Assembly (NCBI RefSeq): GCF_042657185.1
Contig: NZ_JBHSNN010000024.1
Length of the DNA: 64,000 nt
Strand: one strand, 5' to 3'
DNA from: Ureibacillus thermophilus
GTDB taxonomy: Bacteria > Bacillota > Bacilli > Bacillales_A > Planococcaceae
Part shown: positions 34,101-43,449 of the stretch, piece by piece
Layout: each line of letters opens with the position of its first letter
How positions within the stretch are numbered: the stretch's first letter is position 1
The notes under the pieces: generated by a model
Databases searched by the model: none
What the model saw: only the letters and a program-made list of their open reading frames with translations
What the model was told of the DNA's origin: nothing
Program-made: the position numbers and the translations under genes

Positions 34101-34850
34101 TTATTTTTTCGTATAGCTTTTAATTTTTTTGCCGCGGCGTTGAACTTCTTTTTCTACATGCTGAATAATTTCCTCCAATACTTTGATGCGTGCGTATAAT
34201 TTATCATTTCCAGGTATCAGCACCCATGGGGCATTCGATGTATCGGTTTGTTCGAACATTTCATTTGCTGCTTCTACATATTGATCGAATTTTTTTCGAT
34301 TTCGCCAATCTTCCTCTGTCAGTTTCCACATTTTAAATGGATTCGTTTCCCGTTCCTTAAAGCGCTCCAATTGCTCATTCTTATCAATATGTAGCCAAAA
34401 TTTGATAATGATATAATCATCATCCGTCAACAGTTTTTCAAATTGATTAATTTCTGCATAGGCTCTCGACCATTCTTCTTTTTTGGCAAAGCCTTCAATT
34501 CTCTCCACCAATACCCGTCCATACCATGAGCGGTCGAAAATAGCGATTTGTCCGTACTGCGGAAGTTTTCTCCAAAAACGATGCATATAATGATATCTAT
34601 TTTCATGGGGTTGAGGCGCTGAAATGGGATGTACAACAAATCCTCTTGGGTCAAGACGACAGGTTAAACGTTTGATGGCTCCACCTTTTCCTGCGGCATC
34701 CATTCCTTCAAAGACTATAATTAAACCGATTTTATTTTGATATAAAAATTGTTGAATATTCAGAATATCAAATTGCAATTTTTTTAATCTTTTCTTATAT
34801 TCTTTTTTCTCCAATTTCAAACTTAAGTCCAAATCTTCTATTTTTTTCAT
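34101..34850 (-). CDS. Polyphosphate kinase 2 family protein
   Basis: PPK2 enzymes transfer phosphate between polyphosphate and nucleotides. The 249-residue single-domain protein has Walker A FEGMDAAGKGGAIKRL near residue 48, the lid/Walker B region IAIFDRSWYGRVLVER, and KFWLHIDKNEQLERFKER. Whether it uses mono- or diphosphates cannot be told from sequence alone. ATG follows GAGAGGG. Monocistronic. Confidence 0.9.
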   Translation of the reverse strand: MKKIEDLDLSLKLEKKEYKKRLKKLQFDILNIQQFLYQNKIGLIIVFEGMDAAGKGGAIKRLTCRLDPRGFVVHPISAPQPHENRYHYMHRFWRKLPQYGQIAIFDRSWYGRVLVERIEGFAKKEEWSRAYAEINQFEKLLTDDDYIIIKFWLHIDKNEQLERFKERETNPFKMWKLTEEDWRNRKKFDQYVEAANEMFEQTDTSNAPWVLIPGNDKLYARIKVLEEIIQHVEKEVQRRGKKIKSYTKK

Positions 34851-34960
34851 AAGCCCTCTCTTCTTTCTTATGAAAATTTAACAAATAAAAGGAATTGATT
34901 TAGTTAAAGTTGTTCAATCATTTTAGAACGTATATAATTTTATGGAAAGGAGTGCGAAAC

Positions 34961-35689
34961 ATGGGTCGAATGATTGTTGTTTTTGGCAGCTTGATAGTCT
35001 CAGCCATATTTACATTATATTCTTTTTGGCTGCCAATAAAAGGTAAACCCACGATTGAAATGATTAATCGCCTGCCATTATTGATATCGCCGGCATCATA
35101 TGTATATATTTTTTGGTTTTTCCTTTTTATTGTTTTATTTCTTTGGGCTATCAATTATTCCAAAAATCTCAAATCAATAACTTTTATTTCACCAATTCAA
35201 ACCATTCTCTTTTTTTCAATTATGGTATTTCAAATCCTTTCCATTTATCTATGGAATAACGGAGCGTTGCTTCATTCCTCTATTTCCATTTTACTACAAC
35301 TCTTGCTCTTATTTGCATTATATCTTACGTATCCAATGGAAGGGGAGTATTTAAAAAAGAGAATTCCTATCGCTATTTATTTCGGATGGACAACTTTTAT
35401 TTTTATGATTAATGTCTGTTATTTGCTTTTATATCATGAATGGCATGGCTTCGGTTTAAGCAATGCTTTATGGGTCGTGATTATCTTAACCTTTGCCACA
35501 TTAGTAGCATTGCACTTGCGCTACCATCATTTCGATATTGCCTATCCGCTTGTATTTGTTTGGTGTTTTATCGGCATAGCCATCTCAAATGGTTTTGATG
35601 AATTATTAGTAACTACTTCCTCCCTTTTCTTGAGCGGTGTATTAATCGTTGGAATATTATTTATGAAAAAAAATCCTGCACGTTCTTAA
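34961..35689 (+). CDS. Seven-helix hydrophobic membrane protein, TspO-like
   Basis: A 242-residue protein with about seven or eight hydrophobic helices and little else. The segment IPIAIYFGWTTFIFMINVCYLLLY resembles tryptophan-rich sensory (TspO/MBR-type) membrane proteins, but the classical TspO tryptophan motifs are not all present. ATG at 34961 follows GGAAAGGAG. Function unknown. Confidence 0.6.
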   Translation: MGRMIVVFGSLIVSAIFTLYSFWLPIKGKPTIEMINRLPLLISPASYVYIFWFFLFIVLFLWAINYSKNLKSITFISPIQTILFFSIMVFQILSIYLWNNGALLHSSISILLQLLLLFALYLTYPMEGEYLKKRIPIAIYFGWTTFIFMINVCYLLLYHEWHGFGLSNALWVVIILTFATLVALHLRYHHFDIAYPLVFVWCFIGIAISNGFDELLVTTSSLFLSGVLIVGILFMKKNPARS

Positions 35690-35708
35690 ACGTACAGGAT
35701 TTTTTATT
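35672..35708. terminator. Bidirectional terminator
   Basis: AATCCTG-C-ACGT pairs with ACGT-A-CAGGATT, with A and T runs on both sides. It separates convergent genes and overlaps the end of the membrane protein gene. Confidence 0.82.
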
Positions 35709-36466
35709 TATGCTTCCTCATCCAGCTGCGTTAAAATAATTGGTTTGTCTTTCGTTACAACAATCGTATGTTCAATTTGGGCAACAAGAGATTTGTCTGG
35801 AGTAATGAATGTCCATCCATCTCCTGATTCAATAATATGATCAGCTCTTTCGGAAATGAATGGTTCTACCGCAAGGACCATTCCCTCTTTCATAATCGTT
35901 TTATCCCAAGCGTCATAATAATTAAGAATGTGTTGAGGATCTTCATGCAAAGAACGTCCTACCCCATGCCCTGTTAAATTCATAATGACTTTTAATCCGT
36001 TTTCTTTTGCTTCCCTTTCAACCGCTTTTCCGATTTGGTTTAATCTTGAACCGGCTTTTACTTTCGTCATAGCCCGATCAAAAGCAGATTTCGCTACACG
36101 GCAAAGTTTTTCTTTTTCTTCATAGCCTTCTCCGACTACAAATGAAATGCCCGTATCAGCAAAATAGCCATTTAGAGAACCAGAAACATCAATGTTGACT
36201 AAGTCGCCTTCTTTAATCACTTTATTTCCAGGAATACCGTGGGCGACTTCATGATTGACACTGATACATGTATAGCCAGGGAAATCGTATTCCCCTTTAG
36301 GAGCTGAAAGGGCACCTGCCTCTTTAAACATACGGCCGGCAATTTCATCTAATTCTTTCGTTGTGATTCCTGGTTTTGTTGCCGCTTTCATTGCATCGCG
36401 GATCTCAGCGCAAATGCGGCCGATTTTTTTTAATGCTTCTAATTCTTCTTGTGTTTTGACAATCAT
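35708..36466 (-). CDS. map: Methionine aminopeptidase, type I
   Basis: Removes the initiator methionine from nascent proteins. Metal ligands: VNIDVSGSLNGYFADTGISFVVG (two Asp), GHGVGRSLHEDP (His), MVLAVEPF (Glu) and QIEHTIVV (Glu). At 252 residues it is a short type Ia enzyme without an N-terminal extension. Not in a ribosomal operon, so this may be the YflG-like second Map rather than the essential one; that is inference. Confidence 0.94.
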   Translation of the reverse strand: MIVKTQEELEALKKIGRICAEIRDAMKAATKPGITTKELDEIAGRMFKEAGALSAPKGEYDFPGYTCISVNHEVAHGIPGNKVIKEGDLVNIDVSGSLNGYFADTGISFVVGEGYEEKEKLCRVAKSAFDRAMTKVKAGSRLNQIGKAVEREAKENGLKVIMNLTGHGVGRSLHEDPQHILNYYDAWDKTIMKEGMVLAVEPFISERADHIIESGDGWTFITPDKSLVAQIEHTIVVTKDKPIILTQLDEEA

Positions 36467-36608
36467 GTAAAAGATCCTTTCTTCTATACAATTTCATTTT
36501 ATAATATATCATATTCTATCAATCATTCGGGAATTCCTTGATTATTTTACACAATATCAGCAGAGAAATTGTTGAGATCATTAGAAAATCCTCAACAAAA
36601 AATGAAAA

Positions 36609-36925
36609 GAGGCTGGGACATAAACAAAAAATGAAAGGGGCAGTTGAAAGCGTTTTGATAAAAAATTGATATAACGAAAAATTGATTGAAGTGACGGGGC
36701 AAGTTCCTGTCGCGCACGCTTAGTCGCAAAGCGGAGCAAGTTCAAGGAAGTAAATTCAAAGCTTTCCTGCGACGAGCCCTCTTGAGACCACGAGGAACGA
36801 AGGAATGACTCAGAGGCGGGCCTGCGGAAAGCGTCCCCGGAAAGGAAATCAATTTTAATAACATATCTAAAAAACATCATTTTCTCTTTGGAGAAAATGA
36901 TGTTTTTTAGATTTGTCCCAACCTC
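36609..36925 (-). repeat. Dispersed inverted-repeat element, copy R3 (core type A, reverse)
   Basis: 317 bp in the opposite orientation to R1. Ends are GAGGCTGGGACA and TGTCCCAACCTC. Its reverse complement follows R1 nearly throughout, including the type A core and the internal hairpin (CATCATTTTCTCC), with scattered substitutions. It lies between map and thiT; the reading frame at 36581-36880 inside it is spurious. Confidence 0.9.
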
Positions 36926-36958
36926 ATCTTTTATTGTAAAACTGTCTAATGACAGAGA

Positions 36959-37522
36959 TTATTCATTTTCTCTTTTAATGAGTCGTGGGCTTGCTGTAAA
37001 GATGAATGCCGCTGCGATAGCTGTGATGACAATGGCAGGAAACATATATGTGCCATTATAAACGATGGAGTAAATCCAAGCATTTTGCTCTCCTGCATAT
37101 TCTTTAAAGAAAATAGCTCCTGCAAGTATATGGCAAATATAGCGTAATAGTCCACCCACTATTGTTCCGATGACAACATATATTGCAATTTTCTTTTTGC
37201 GGTTTGTCGCTACGCCATTTAATACTTGCTTTCTTACAATGGCGGCAAATCCAACAAAGGTAAAGGCAAAGACATAATCTAGGAGAGCTTGCGCCCAATG
37301 GACAATATACGGATTAATCGTCATATTTAGCAGTCCAACTAGCAAGCCTGTAATAAGCCCAGCTGATAGTCCCCAACGAATAGCGATTAAAATAATGGGC
37401 AGCATCACAAAACTTACAGAACCGCCTTGCGCCCAAATGGAAAATTTGATTTGGTCCAGCACGTAGCCAATGGCGGCAAACAAAGCAATCTCAATCATCC
37501 ATAATAATTTTTTATTTCTCAT
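36959..37522 (-). CDS. thiT: Thiamine transporter ThiT (ECF S component)
   Basis: Substrate-binding membrane subunit that works with a shared EcfAA'T module. Six helices; AALFAAIGYVLDQIKF-like start (ALFAAIGYVLDQ) and the loop KFSIWAQGGSVSFVMLPI, which contains the thiamine-binding residues in ThiT. ATG at 37522 follows GAAAGGAG at 8 nt; the frame extends 35 codons upstream into the riboswitch leader and that part is not coding. Regulated by the TPP riboswitch just upstream. Confidence 0.93.
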   Translation of the reverse strand: MRNKKLLWMIEIALFAAIGYVLDQIKFSIWAQGGSVSFVMLPIILIAIRWGLSAGLITGLLVGLLNMTINPYIVHWAQALLDYVFAFTFVGFAAIVRKQVLNGVATNRKKKIAIYVVIGTIVGGLLRYICHILAGAIFFKEYAGEQNAWIYSIVYNGTYMFPAIVITAIAAAFIFTASPRLIKRENE

Positions 37523-37574
37523 TCTACATTCTCCTTTCTCTTCGTTACTGGAACGCGAGAGAAGGATAGAAAAG

Positions 37575-37602
37575 AAAAAAGCGTTCGGACAGATCCGAAC
37601 GC
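37575..37602 (-). terminator. Terminator of the thiT TPP riboswitch
   Basis: GCGTTCGGA pairs with TCCGAACGC, followed by T6 on the minus strand. It lies between the aptamer and the thiT start and is the expected expression platform. Confidence 0.88.
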
Positions 37603-37621
37603 ATTTGTTTCGGTTTCTATC

Positions 37622-37713
37622 CCACATCCCTACGCAAGTACTAACTTACAGGTTCAAAGGGTTAGTGCAATACGGCACACTCTCAGCTGACTTCATCAGC
37701 ACCCCTTGTGGTA
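37622..37713 (-). promoter_or_regulatory. TPP riboswitch (THI element)
   Basis: Minus strand carries the THI-box core: ACCACAAGGGGTGCT, GTCAGCTGAGAGTG, ACCCTTTGAACCTG and GTTAGTACTTGCGTAGGGATGTGG. This senses thiamine pyrophosphate and turns off thiT when it is abundant. Confidence 0.96.
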
Positions 37714-37778
37714 CACCTAAACTATTCTGTTGGGAACAATGCCATTGTATCAAATTATAAAAATATTTCAACACTTTA

Positions 37779-40700
37779 TTATTTTAATAGAATGGTTGTT
37801 TTACTATAGCCTTCTTTTAATTTTTCCACGTGTAAAACAGCAGGCATTGCAGATTTTAACTCTTCCACATGAGATATAACCCCGATCATTCGTCCGGATT
37901 TTTGAAGTTCGATGAGCGTGTCGATTGCTTTCATTAAAGATTCTTCATCAAGGGAGCCAAATCCTTCATCGATAAACATTGTCTCAATATTGACATTTCC
38001 TTGGTAGCTTTGAATGACATCTGCCATCCCGAGCGCCAAACTTAAAGAGGCATTAAATTTCTCTCCGCCAGATAATGTTTTGACATCCCTTGTTTGCCCA
38101 GTATACGTATCATATACATCCAATCCTAACCCGCTTGCTCGTCCATAAGATTCTACCCGGTCTGAAACTTGCAAGTAATACTGGCCGTTTGATAAGTTTT
38201 TCAGGCGCAGATTGCTCGCTTCGGTAATAAGCTCCAAATAACCCATTTGCACGTAGCGTTCAAAGGAAATTTTTTTGCTGTTTTGTCCGCGGAGCAAATT
38301 GTAAAGGTCGATGATTTGATTGGATTTCTCCTCCATCCGAAATATATCGCTTGCTACTTGCTCCAACTTTTCTGCAAAGTCAATGCAATGCTTTTCACAA
38401 GCTTTGGAATGATTTAAAGCGTCCAGAGCTTTTTCATAATTGGACTGAAGCACTTTCAACTCTCTTTCTGCTTCGGTTAAGTCCACCTTTTCTTTGCCTT
38501 TCAGCTTTTCTTCCCCTTCCCTCACTTGGGTTTCCAATGAATGAAGTTGTTTTGAATAATCTTCATATTGCTTTTGCAATGATTCTATTTTTTGCGGCGA
38601 AAGCTGGGCCTGCAAAAATTCTTCCGTTGAAGCAAATTGCGCTTCCTTAAGGGCAGATAGAAAAGCTTCTTTCACCTTTTGAACTTTTCTTTGAATATGG
38701 TCTGCTTGTTCCGTTGTTTGTTTAAATGCTTCTTCAACCGCTGCGATTTGTTTAGAAGCTTCCTGATATGCAATTTGCGCCCGCTCCCAAGATTCTTTTA
38801 ACTGACCTTTTAGACGGATGGCTTCTTGCAATGCGGTTTTCAATTGAGAAAGATCATGGATTTCTTCAGGAATGGATTTTTTTTGCTGCTCAAGTATTGT
38901 TTTTTCCTTCGTATATTTTTCATGGACTTCATTATATTTTTGTGCACTTTCCTTTTGAAGCTTCTCAACCTGCTCTTTTGCTTCCTGCAGCCTTTTTAGG
39001 TGTTTTTTGCTGGAGGAGAGCTCTTCTTTTTGTCCTTCCACTACTTTTACCTTGTTTTGAATGGTTTGCAATTCATTAATGAATTTCTCTTCTTCAGCAA
39101 TCGGTGCATTTAAGGTGATGAATATTTCTTCGATTTCGCTCAATTGTTGACGCTTTGATTCCAATTGACCTTGTACAGCAAATTTATGTTTCTGCGCTTC
39201 GTCCAAAGCCGCTCTCAGTTTTTTCAATTCATCCTGTTCTATTATTTCTATCGTTTCTTTATGTTGGATGGAATGCTCCGTGCTGCCGCAAACCGGGCAT
39301 GGCATTCCAGGCTTAAGGTTTGCTGCAAGAATCGCCGCTTGGTTATTCAGCCATTTTTCTTCTTCCTTCGCATAGATTTCATGAATATTTGTATAGGTTT
39401 CGTTGGCGTTTTTGTATTCATCTTCCAACTTTTGAATCTTTGACTTTGTTTCATGATATTTGGAGAAAGCATCTGCAATTTCTTTTAATCGGCGCTCCTC
39501 TTCCAACAGTTCATTATAGGTTTCTGTGGCTTCTTCAAGCTTTTCGATTTTTTTGCTTAGCTCTAAAGCAGCCGCAGTTTTCTCTGCTAATTGCCGCTCT
39601 AAAAGTTGAATGTGGGATTGCAATTGATTTTGTTCAGCCCATAATTTTTCTACCAGGACGCTTTGTTCATTCATTTGTTCATAGATTGGAACAAGGTTTT
39701 CCAATTCTTTTACCCGTTCATTGGTCCGTTCCCGTTCATTTTCTTTTTCCGCTTCCTGTTCATAGCGTTCTTTTGCTTCCACCAAAATTTGATTGGCCTC
39801 TTCTAGTTGTTTTTCCACACCCAAACGTTTTTTCTCAAGCTCCGTTTTTTCTTTCTCTAGTTCTAACAGTTGGGAATAGATTGGTGAAATTCTGCTTGCC
39901 CGATTTGCAGCATCAATCGTTTCCTTTACTTGTTCATAATGCGCGCTTTGTGATTGCAGTCGGAGCAGCTGGTCTTTCTTCATTTCAAAGATTTCAATCT
40001 CATCATTTAATTTTTTGTTTGCTACATAGACTTCATATTTTTCTTTATGCAGATTGAAAGCTTCTCGATAGCGCTGGTCATCTTTTTTAATTTTTTCCTG
40101 ATAATATTGCTGCTCTTCCGCCAACCCTTCAAGTATTTGATAAATGTTTGAATTTTGGCTAAGCGCTAGAAATAAAGCCGATTCCCTTTTTGGAAGCGCC
40201 CCTTCGATTTGGCTGATATAGCTATTTTTCAATGCACTAGCTTCATTCAGCTGCTGGTCCATCGCCCTCTTTTTCTCTTCCAATTTATCCGCCATTTGAA
40301 TGAAACGTTCCGTTCTAAAAATTTTTCTTAAAATCTCTTCTTTTTCATCCGACTTCGAAGTTAATAATTTTCGAAACTCTCCTTGGGGAAGCATCACAAT
40401 TTGGCAAAACTGGTCGTAAGTCAACCCTATGAGCTCTTCCAATTTTTGATTAATTTCCGATACCCGTTGCCGCTCCACCGCAGGAATTTCTTCATTGTTA
40501 GGCAAAACTTCAAATAGCTCATATTTTTCCCCTGTTGCTGTTTTTCTTCCTTTTTTCACATGAGGGAGTCTGCGCAACACCCGGTATTTCTTTCCGCGTA
40601 TCTCAAAGATGAATTCAACTGCTGTATGAACATCATCATCGGCAAAATCGCTTCGTAGCATCTTTGGTTCTTTCCGGTCTTGTCCGCTCGCACAACCGTA

Positions 40701-40856
40701 TAAGGCAAAACAGATGGCATCAAAAATCGTTGTTTTTCCTGCGCCCGTCTGCCCGGAAATGACAAAAAGCTTCTTCTCTTCCAGCTTCGTAAAATCGATG
40801 ACCTCTTCATCTTTGTAAGGCCCAAAGGCTGTCATTTTTAATAAAATCGGCTTCAT
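37779..40856 (-). CDS. sbcC: Exonuclease subunit SbcC
   Basis: Rad50-like ATPase of the SbcCD nuclease that cleaves DNA hairpins and protein-blocked ends. 1025 residues: Walker A SGQTGAGKTTIFDA near residue 35, two long coiled-coil arms, a zinc hook MPCPVCGSTEH near residue 520, then the ABC signature LSGGEKFNASLSLALG and Walker B MFIDEGFGSLDEE near the end. ATG overlaps the sbcD stop (ATGA), giving a coupled sbcD-sbcC operon. Confidence 0.96.
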   Translation of the reverse strand: MKPILLKMTAFGPYKDEEVIDFTKLEEKKLFVISGQTGAGKTTIFDAICFALYGCASGQDRKEPKMLRSDFADDDVHTAVEFIFEIRGKKYRVLRRLPHVKKGRKTATGEKYELFEVLPNNEEIPAVERQRVSEINQKLEELIGLTYDQFCQIVMLPQGEFRKLLTSKSDEKEEILRKIFRTERFIQMADKLEEKKRAMDQQLNEASALKNSYISQIEGALPKRESALFLALSQNSNIYQILEGLAEEQQYYQEKIKKDDQRYREAFNLHKEKYEVYVANKKLNDEIEIFEMKKDQLLRLQSQSAHYEQVKETIDAANRASRISPIYSQLLELEKEKTELEKKRLGVEKQLEEANQILVEAKERYEQEAEKENERERTNERVKELENLVPIYEQMNEQSVLVEKLWAEQNQLQSHIQLLERQLAEKTAAALELSKKIEKLEEATETYNELLEEERRLKEIADAFSKYHETKSKIQKLEDEYKNANETYTNIHEIYAKEEEKWLNNQAAILAANLKPGMPCPVCGSTEHSIQHKETIEIIEQDELKKLRAALDEAQKHKFAVQGQLESKRQQLSEIEEIFITLNAPIAEEEKFINELQTIQNKVKVVEGQKEELSSSKKHLKRLQEAKEQVEKLQKESAQKYNEVHEKYTKEKTILEQQKKSIPEEIHDLSQLKTALQEAIRLKGQLKESWERAQIAYQEASKQIAAVEEAFKQTTEQADHIQRKVQKVKEAFLSALKEAQFASTEEFLQAQLSPQKIESLQKQYEDYSKQLHSLETQVREGEEKLKGKEKVDLTEAERELKVLQSNYEKALDALNHSKACEKHCIDFAEKLEQVASDIFRMEEKSNQIIDLYNLLRGQNSKKISFERYVQMGYLELITEASNLRLKNLSNGQYYLQVSDRVESYGRASGLGLDVYDTYTGQTRDVKTLSGGEKFNASLSLALGMADVIQSYQGNVNIETMFIDEGFGSLDEESLMKAIDTLIELQKSGRMIGVISHVEELKSAMPAVLHVEKLKEGYSKTTILLK

Positions 40857-42028
40857 TTCACCACCACCGCCTCTTTTGTTTCTCTTTCTTCACTCAGCAA
40901 TTCTTCCAACACTTCTGTAAATAATTGAAGGGCTTCTTCTGTCGGTTCTGTACCGACAATTTCTTGATGGAAAGCTTTAAATAAAGTGAGTTCATCCAAC
41001 TGCTCCCGCCGAATGTTGATACGTTCTTCTCCGCTTTCCGTTTTGTGGATGGTTTTTCGCTCTACATGCATGGCATTTGGGTATACAGTGCGGATTTGCT
41101 CCATCACTCCTACAACAGGCGTTAAATCCGTCAGCCTAACAAAAACGTAATCTTCGCAGTAGTCGTGTTTTAAAATTTCCTGGATGGAACCTTCAATGAT
41201 TCGCAAATCCCTTCTTGGTGTGAAATTGCGCTTTTCAACGGAAACTTGTCCTTTTTCATCTAAATAGACAATGAGAAATCCTTTTTGATGATTTGCTTCA
41301 GATGCAGAATATTTTAGCGGAGAGCCGGCATATCGAATGGTTTCATTCAACACATAATGCGCTTTATGAAGATGCCCTAGTGCTGTGTAGTGAAAGGATT
41401 GAAAATAATGGGCATTGACACATTCTGAACCGCCAATGGCAAGTGGACGCTCAGAGTCGCTAGTATTTTCCCTTTGTTCTCCTGAAGGTGTAACAAAGGC
41501 ATGCCCCACCAATACATGCCGCTTTGTTCGATCCATTTTTTCTTCAATTTTTTCAATGATGGCTTTCATCGCGTCATCATATGTATGAATGGATTCGCAT
41601 TGGAACACATTTCGCACCGTAGAGGGCTCTGCAAAAGGAATGAGGTGAAAATGCACTTCTCCAAATTCATCTTGCAAAATGATTGGTTCTAATTGGTAAT
41701 CTACTTCTCCCACAATGTATAATCCGCTTTCCTTCATCAATCGGCTGCCAAATTCAAGGCGGGTTGGGCTGTCATGGTTTCCTGCAATGCTTAGTACAGG
41801 AACTTTCCGTTTTAACACAATTTCCTCCAACACCTCATTCAGCAAATCCACTGCTTCCACCGGTGGAAGGGCGCGGTCGTATAAATCTCCTGCAATGATG
41901 ACAACATCCGGCTTTTCTTCATCGATTGCCTGTATAAATTGGTTCAGCACATACCGCTGATCATCAGTCATGTAAACTCCTTGGACAAGCTTCCCTAAAT
42001 GCCAATCTGCCGTATGAAAAATTTTCAT
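40853..42028 (-). CDS. sbcD: Exonuclease subunit SbcD
   Basis: Mre11-like Mn2+-dependent phosphoesterase. Motifs: FHTADWHLGK, IIAGDLYDRALPP, SIAGNHDSPTR, VGHAFVTP and ALGHLHKAH. 391 residues, typical. ATG at 42028 is chosen (GGGGAGGT about 10 nt upstream); a TTG two codons earlier is also possible. Confidence 0.95.
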   Translation of the reverse strand: MKIFHTADWHLGKLVQGVYMTDDQRYVLNQFIQAIDEEKPDVVIIAGDLYDRALPPVEAVDLLNEVLEEIVLKRKVPVLSIAGNHDSPTRLEFGSRLMKESGLYIVGEVDYQLEPIILQDEFGEVHFHLIPFAEPSTVRNVFQCESIHTYDDAMKAIIEKIEEKMDRTKRHVLVGHAFVTPSGEQRENTSDSERPLAIGGSECVNAHYFQSFHYTALGHLHKAHYVLNETIRYAGSPLKYSASEANHQKGFLIVYLDEKGQVSVEKRNFTPRRDLRIIEGSIQEILKHDYCEDYVFVRLTDLTPVVGVMEQIRTVYPNAMHVERKTIHKTESGEERINIRREQLDELTLFKAFHQEIVGTEPTEEALQLFTEVLEELLSEERETKEAVVVK

Positions 42029-42162
42029 CTTCAATCGACCTCCCCTTTTTGCTTTGTTTCTATTGTAGCATGGGATAAATAAAGGTGGCTATATTTTTAC
42101 GAATATATGTTCTGTATTTTTTGGACATTTATTTTTAGAAATCCTTGCGCTTTCATAAAAAA

Positions 42163-42196
42163 ACCACATCCTCCCCCGAATTAAGGAAGAATGTGG
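42163..42196 (-). terminator. Terminator after the M29 aminopeptidase
   Basis: CCCACATTCTTCC pairs imperfectly with GGAGGATGTGG, followed by T7 on the minus strand. Confidence 0.75.
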
Positions 42197-42209
42197 GTAC
42201 ATTACCTTA

Positions 42210-43439
42210 TTAAAAAGCCCAATTTCCGTTTCTAAAAATCGGCTCTCTTGTACCATCCGGCAAAATTCCATCAATATCCATCTCGCTGCTGCCAATCATA
42301 AAATCCTCATGGGTGATTGAAACATTGATTCCTAAAGACTCTAGCTGCCCTTCCTCTAAATCGCGGCCGCCTTCAAAGCATGTTGGATAGGCTTCTCCAA
42401 TCGCTAAATGATTGGATGCATTTTCATCAAAGAGCGTATTGTAATACAAAATATTAGATAACGAAATTGGTGATTCATGAGGTACTAACGCCACTTCTCC
42501 TAAGTAGGCAGACCCTTGATCTGTTTTGATTAATTCCTGCAATAATTCATTGCCGACTTTTGCGTGGGCTTCAACAATTTTTCCTTTTTTAAATGTGAGC
42601 GTAAATTCATCGATAATGTTTCCTTGATAAACAAGAGGCTTCGTATTGCTCACATAGCCGTTTACACCGAATTTGGAAGGAAGGGTATAAACTTCTTCTG
42701 TCGGCATGTTGGCAATGAATGTTACTCCTTCTGGTGTTTTGCTTGAACCAGTGCACCAAATATGCTTATCAGGTAACTCAATTGTTAAATCCGTACCTGG
42801 GGCTTTGTAATGCAATTTGGCATATTTTTTGCTGTTTAATTGTGTTGCACGCTTTTCTAAATTTTCGAGATGTTTTCTCCAATTTTCAACCGCATCCCCT
42901 TCTCCAATGCGGACAGCTTTAAAAATTGCTTCCCAAAGAGCCGGCACTTGCTTTTCTTCCGGCAAGTCTGGAAAAACTTTTTTCGCCCATTTTTTTGAAG
43001 GCACTGCAATAATAGACCAGGCAATTTCATCATTCATAATAGCTTTCCGATAGTTCACAAGCGCCTCTCCACTGGCCTTTTGCTGAGCTGATATGCGGCT
43101 TACAGGAATGCCGCTCAATAAATCCGGATCTTCTGAATCAATCCAAAGAAGAGCGCCTTTCCGTTCAATGCATTCATCTCTTTGCGCTACAATCCATTTT
43201 GGAAACTTGCTGAATTCTTCTTCCGCTCCGTGTTCATAAAAGGCGCGGGTAATCTCTTCATCAGTAAAGTTGACATGGACCCTTCCGGCACCAGCTTCGT
43301 AAGCTTTTTTCACAACCAATCTTGTAAAATCCAACGTGTCTATAGTTGTGTTGATTAATAAATATTGACCTTTTTGAATGTTCACACCGACTTTTACAGC
43401 CAGCTCCGCGTATTGTTCCAATTTTTCTTCAAACGTCAC
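42210..43439 (-). CDS. Aminopeptidase, M29 family (AmpS/AmpT type)
   Basis: Metal-dependent aminopeptidase with broad specificity. Family sequence includes FIANMPTEEVYTLPSKFGVNGY, DEFTLTFKKGKIVEA, and the C-terminal LGEVALVPHESPIS and HLAIGEAYPTCFEGG, which carry metal ligands (Glu, His). GTG at 43439 follows GTGAGGG; the frame is open eight codons upstream. Starts 10 nt after the helicase stop, so likely the same operon. Confidence 0.92.
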   Translation of the reverse strand: MTFEEKLEQYAELAVKVGVNIQKGQYLLINTTIDTLDFTRLVVKKAYEAGAGRVHVNFTDEEITRAFYEHGAEEEFSKFPKWIVAQRDECIERKGALLWIDSEDPDLLSGIPVSRISAQQKASGEALVNYRKAIMNDEIAWSIIAVPSKKWAKKVFPDLPEEKQVPALWEAIFKAVRIGEGDAVENWRKHLENLEKRATQLNSKKYAKLHYKAPGTDLTIELPDKHIWCTGSSKTPEGVTFIANMPTEEVYTLPSKFGVNGYVSNTKPLVYQGNIIDEFTLTFKKGKIVEAHAKVGNELLQELIKTDQGSAYLGEVALVPHESPISLSNILYYNTLFDENASNHLAIGEAYPTCFEGGRDLEEGQLESLGINVSITHEDFMIGSSEMDIDGILPDGTREPIFRNGNWAF

Positions 43440-43449
43440 GTCTATTCCC

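Noticed and set aside
39320..40057. 245-codon plus-strand frame opposite sbcC
   Set aside because: Shadow of the coiled-coil region of sbcC; leucine/phenylalanine-rich composition is what antisense of Lys/Glu/Gln codons gives.
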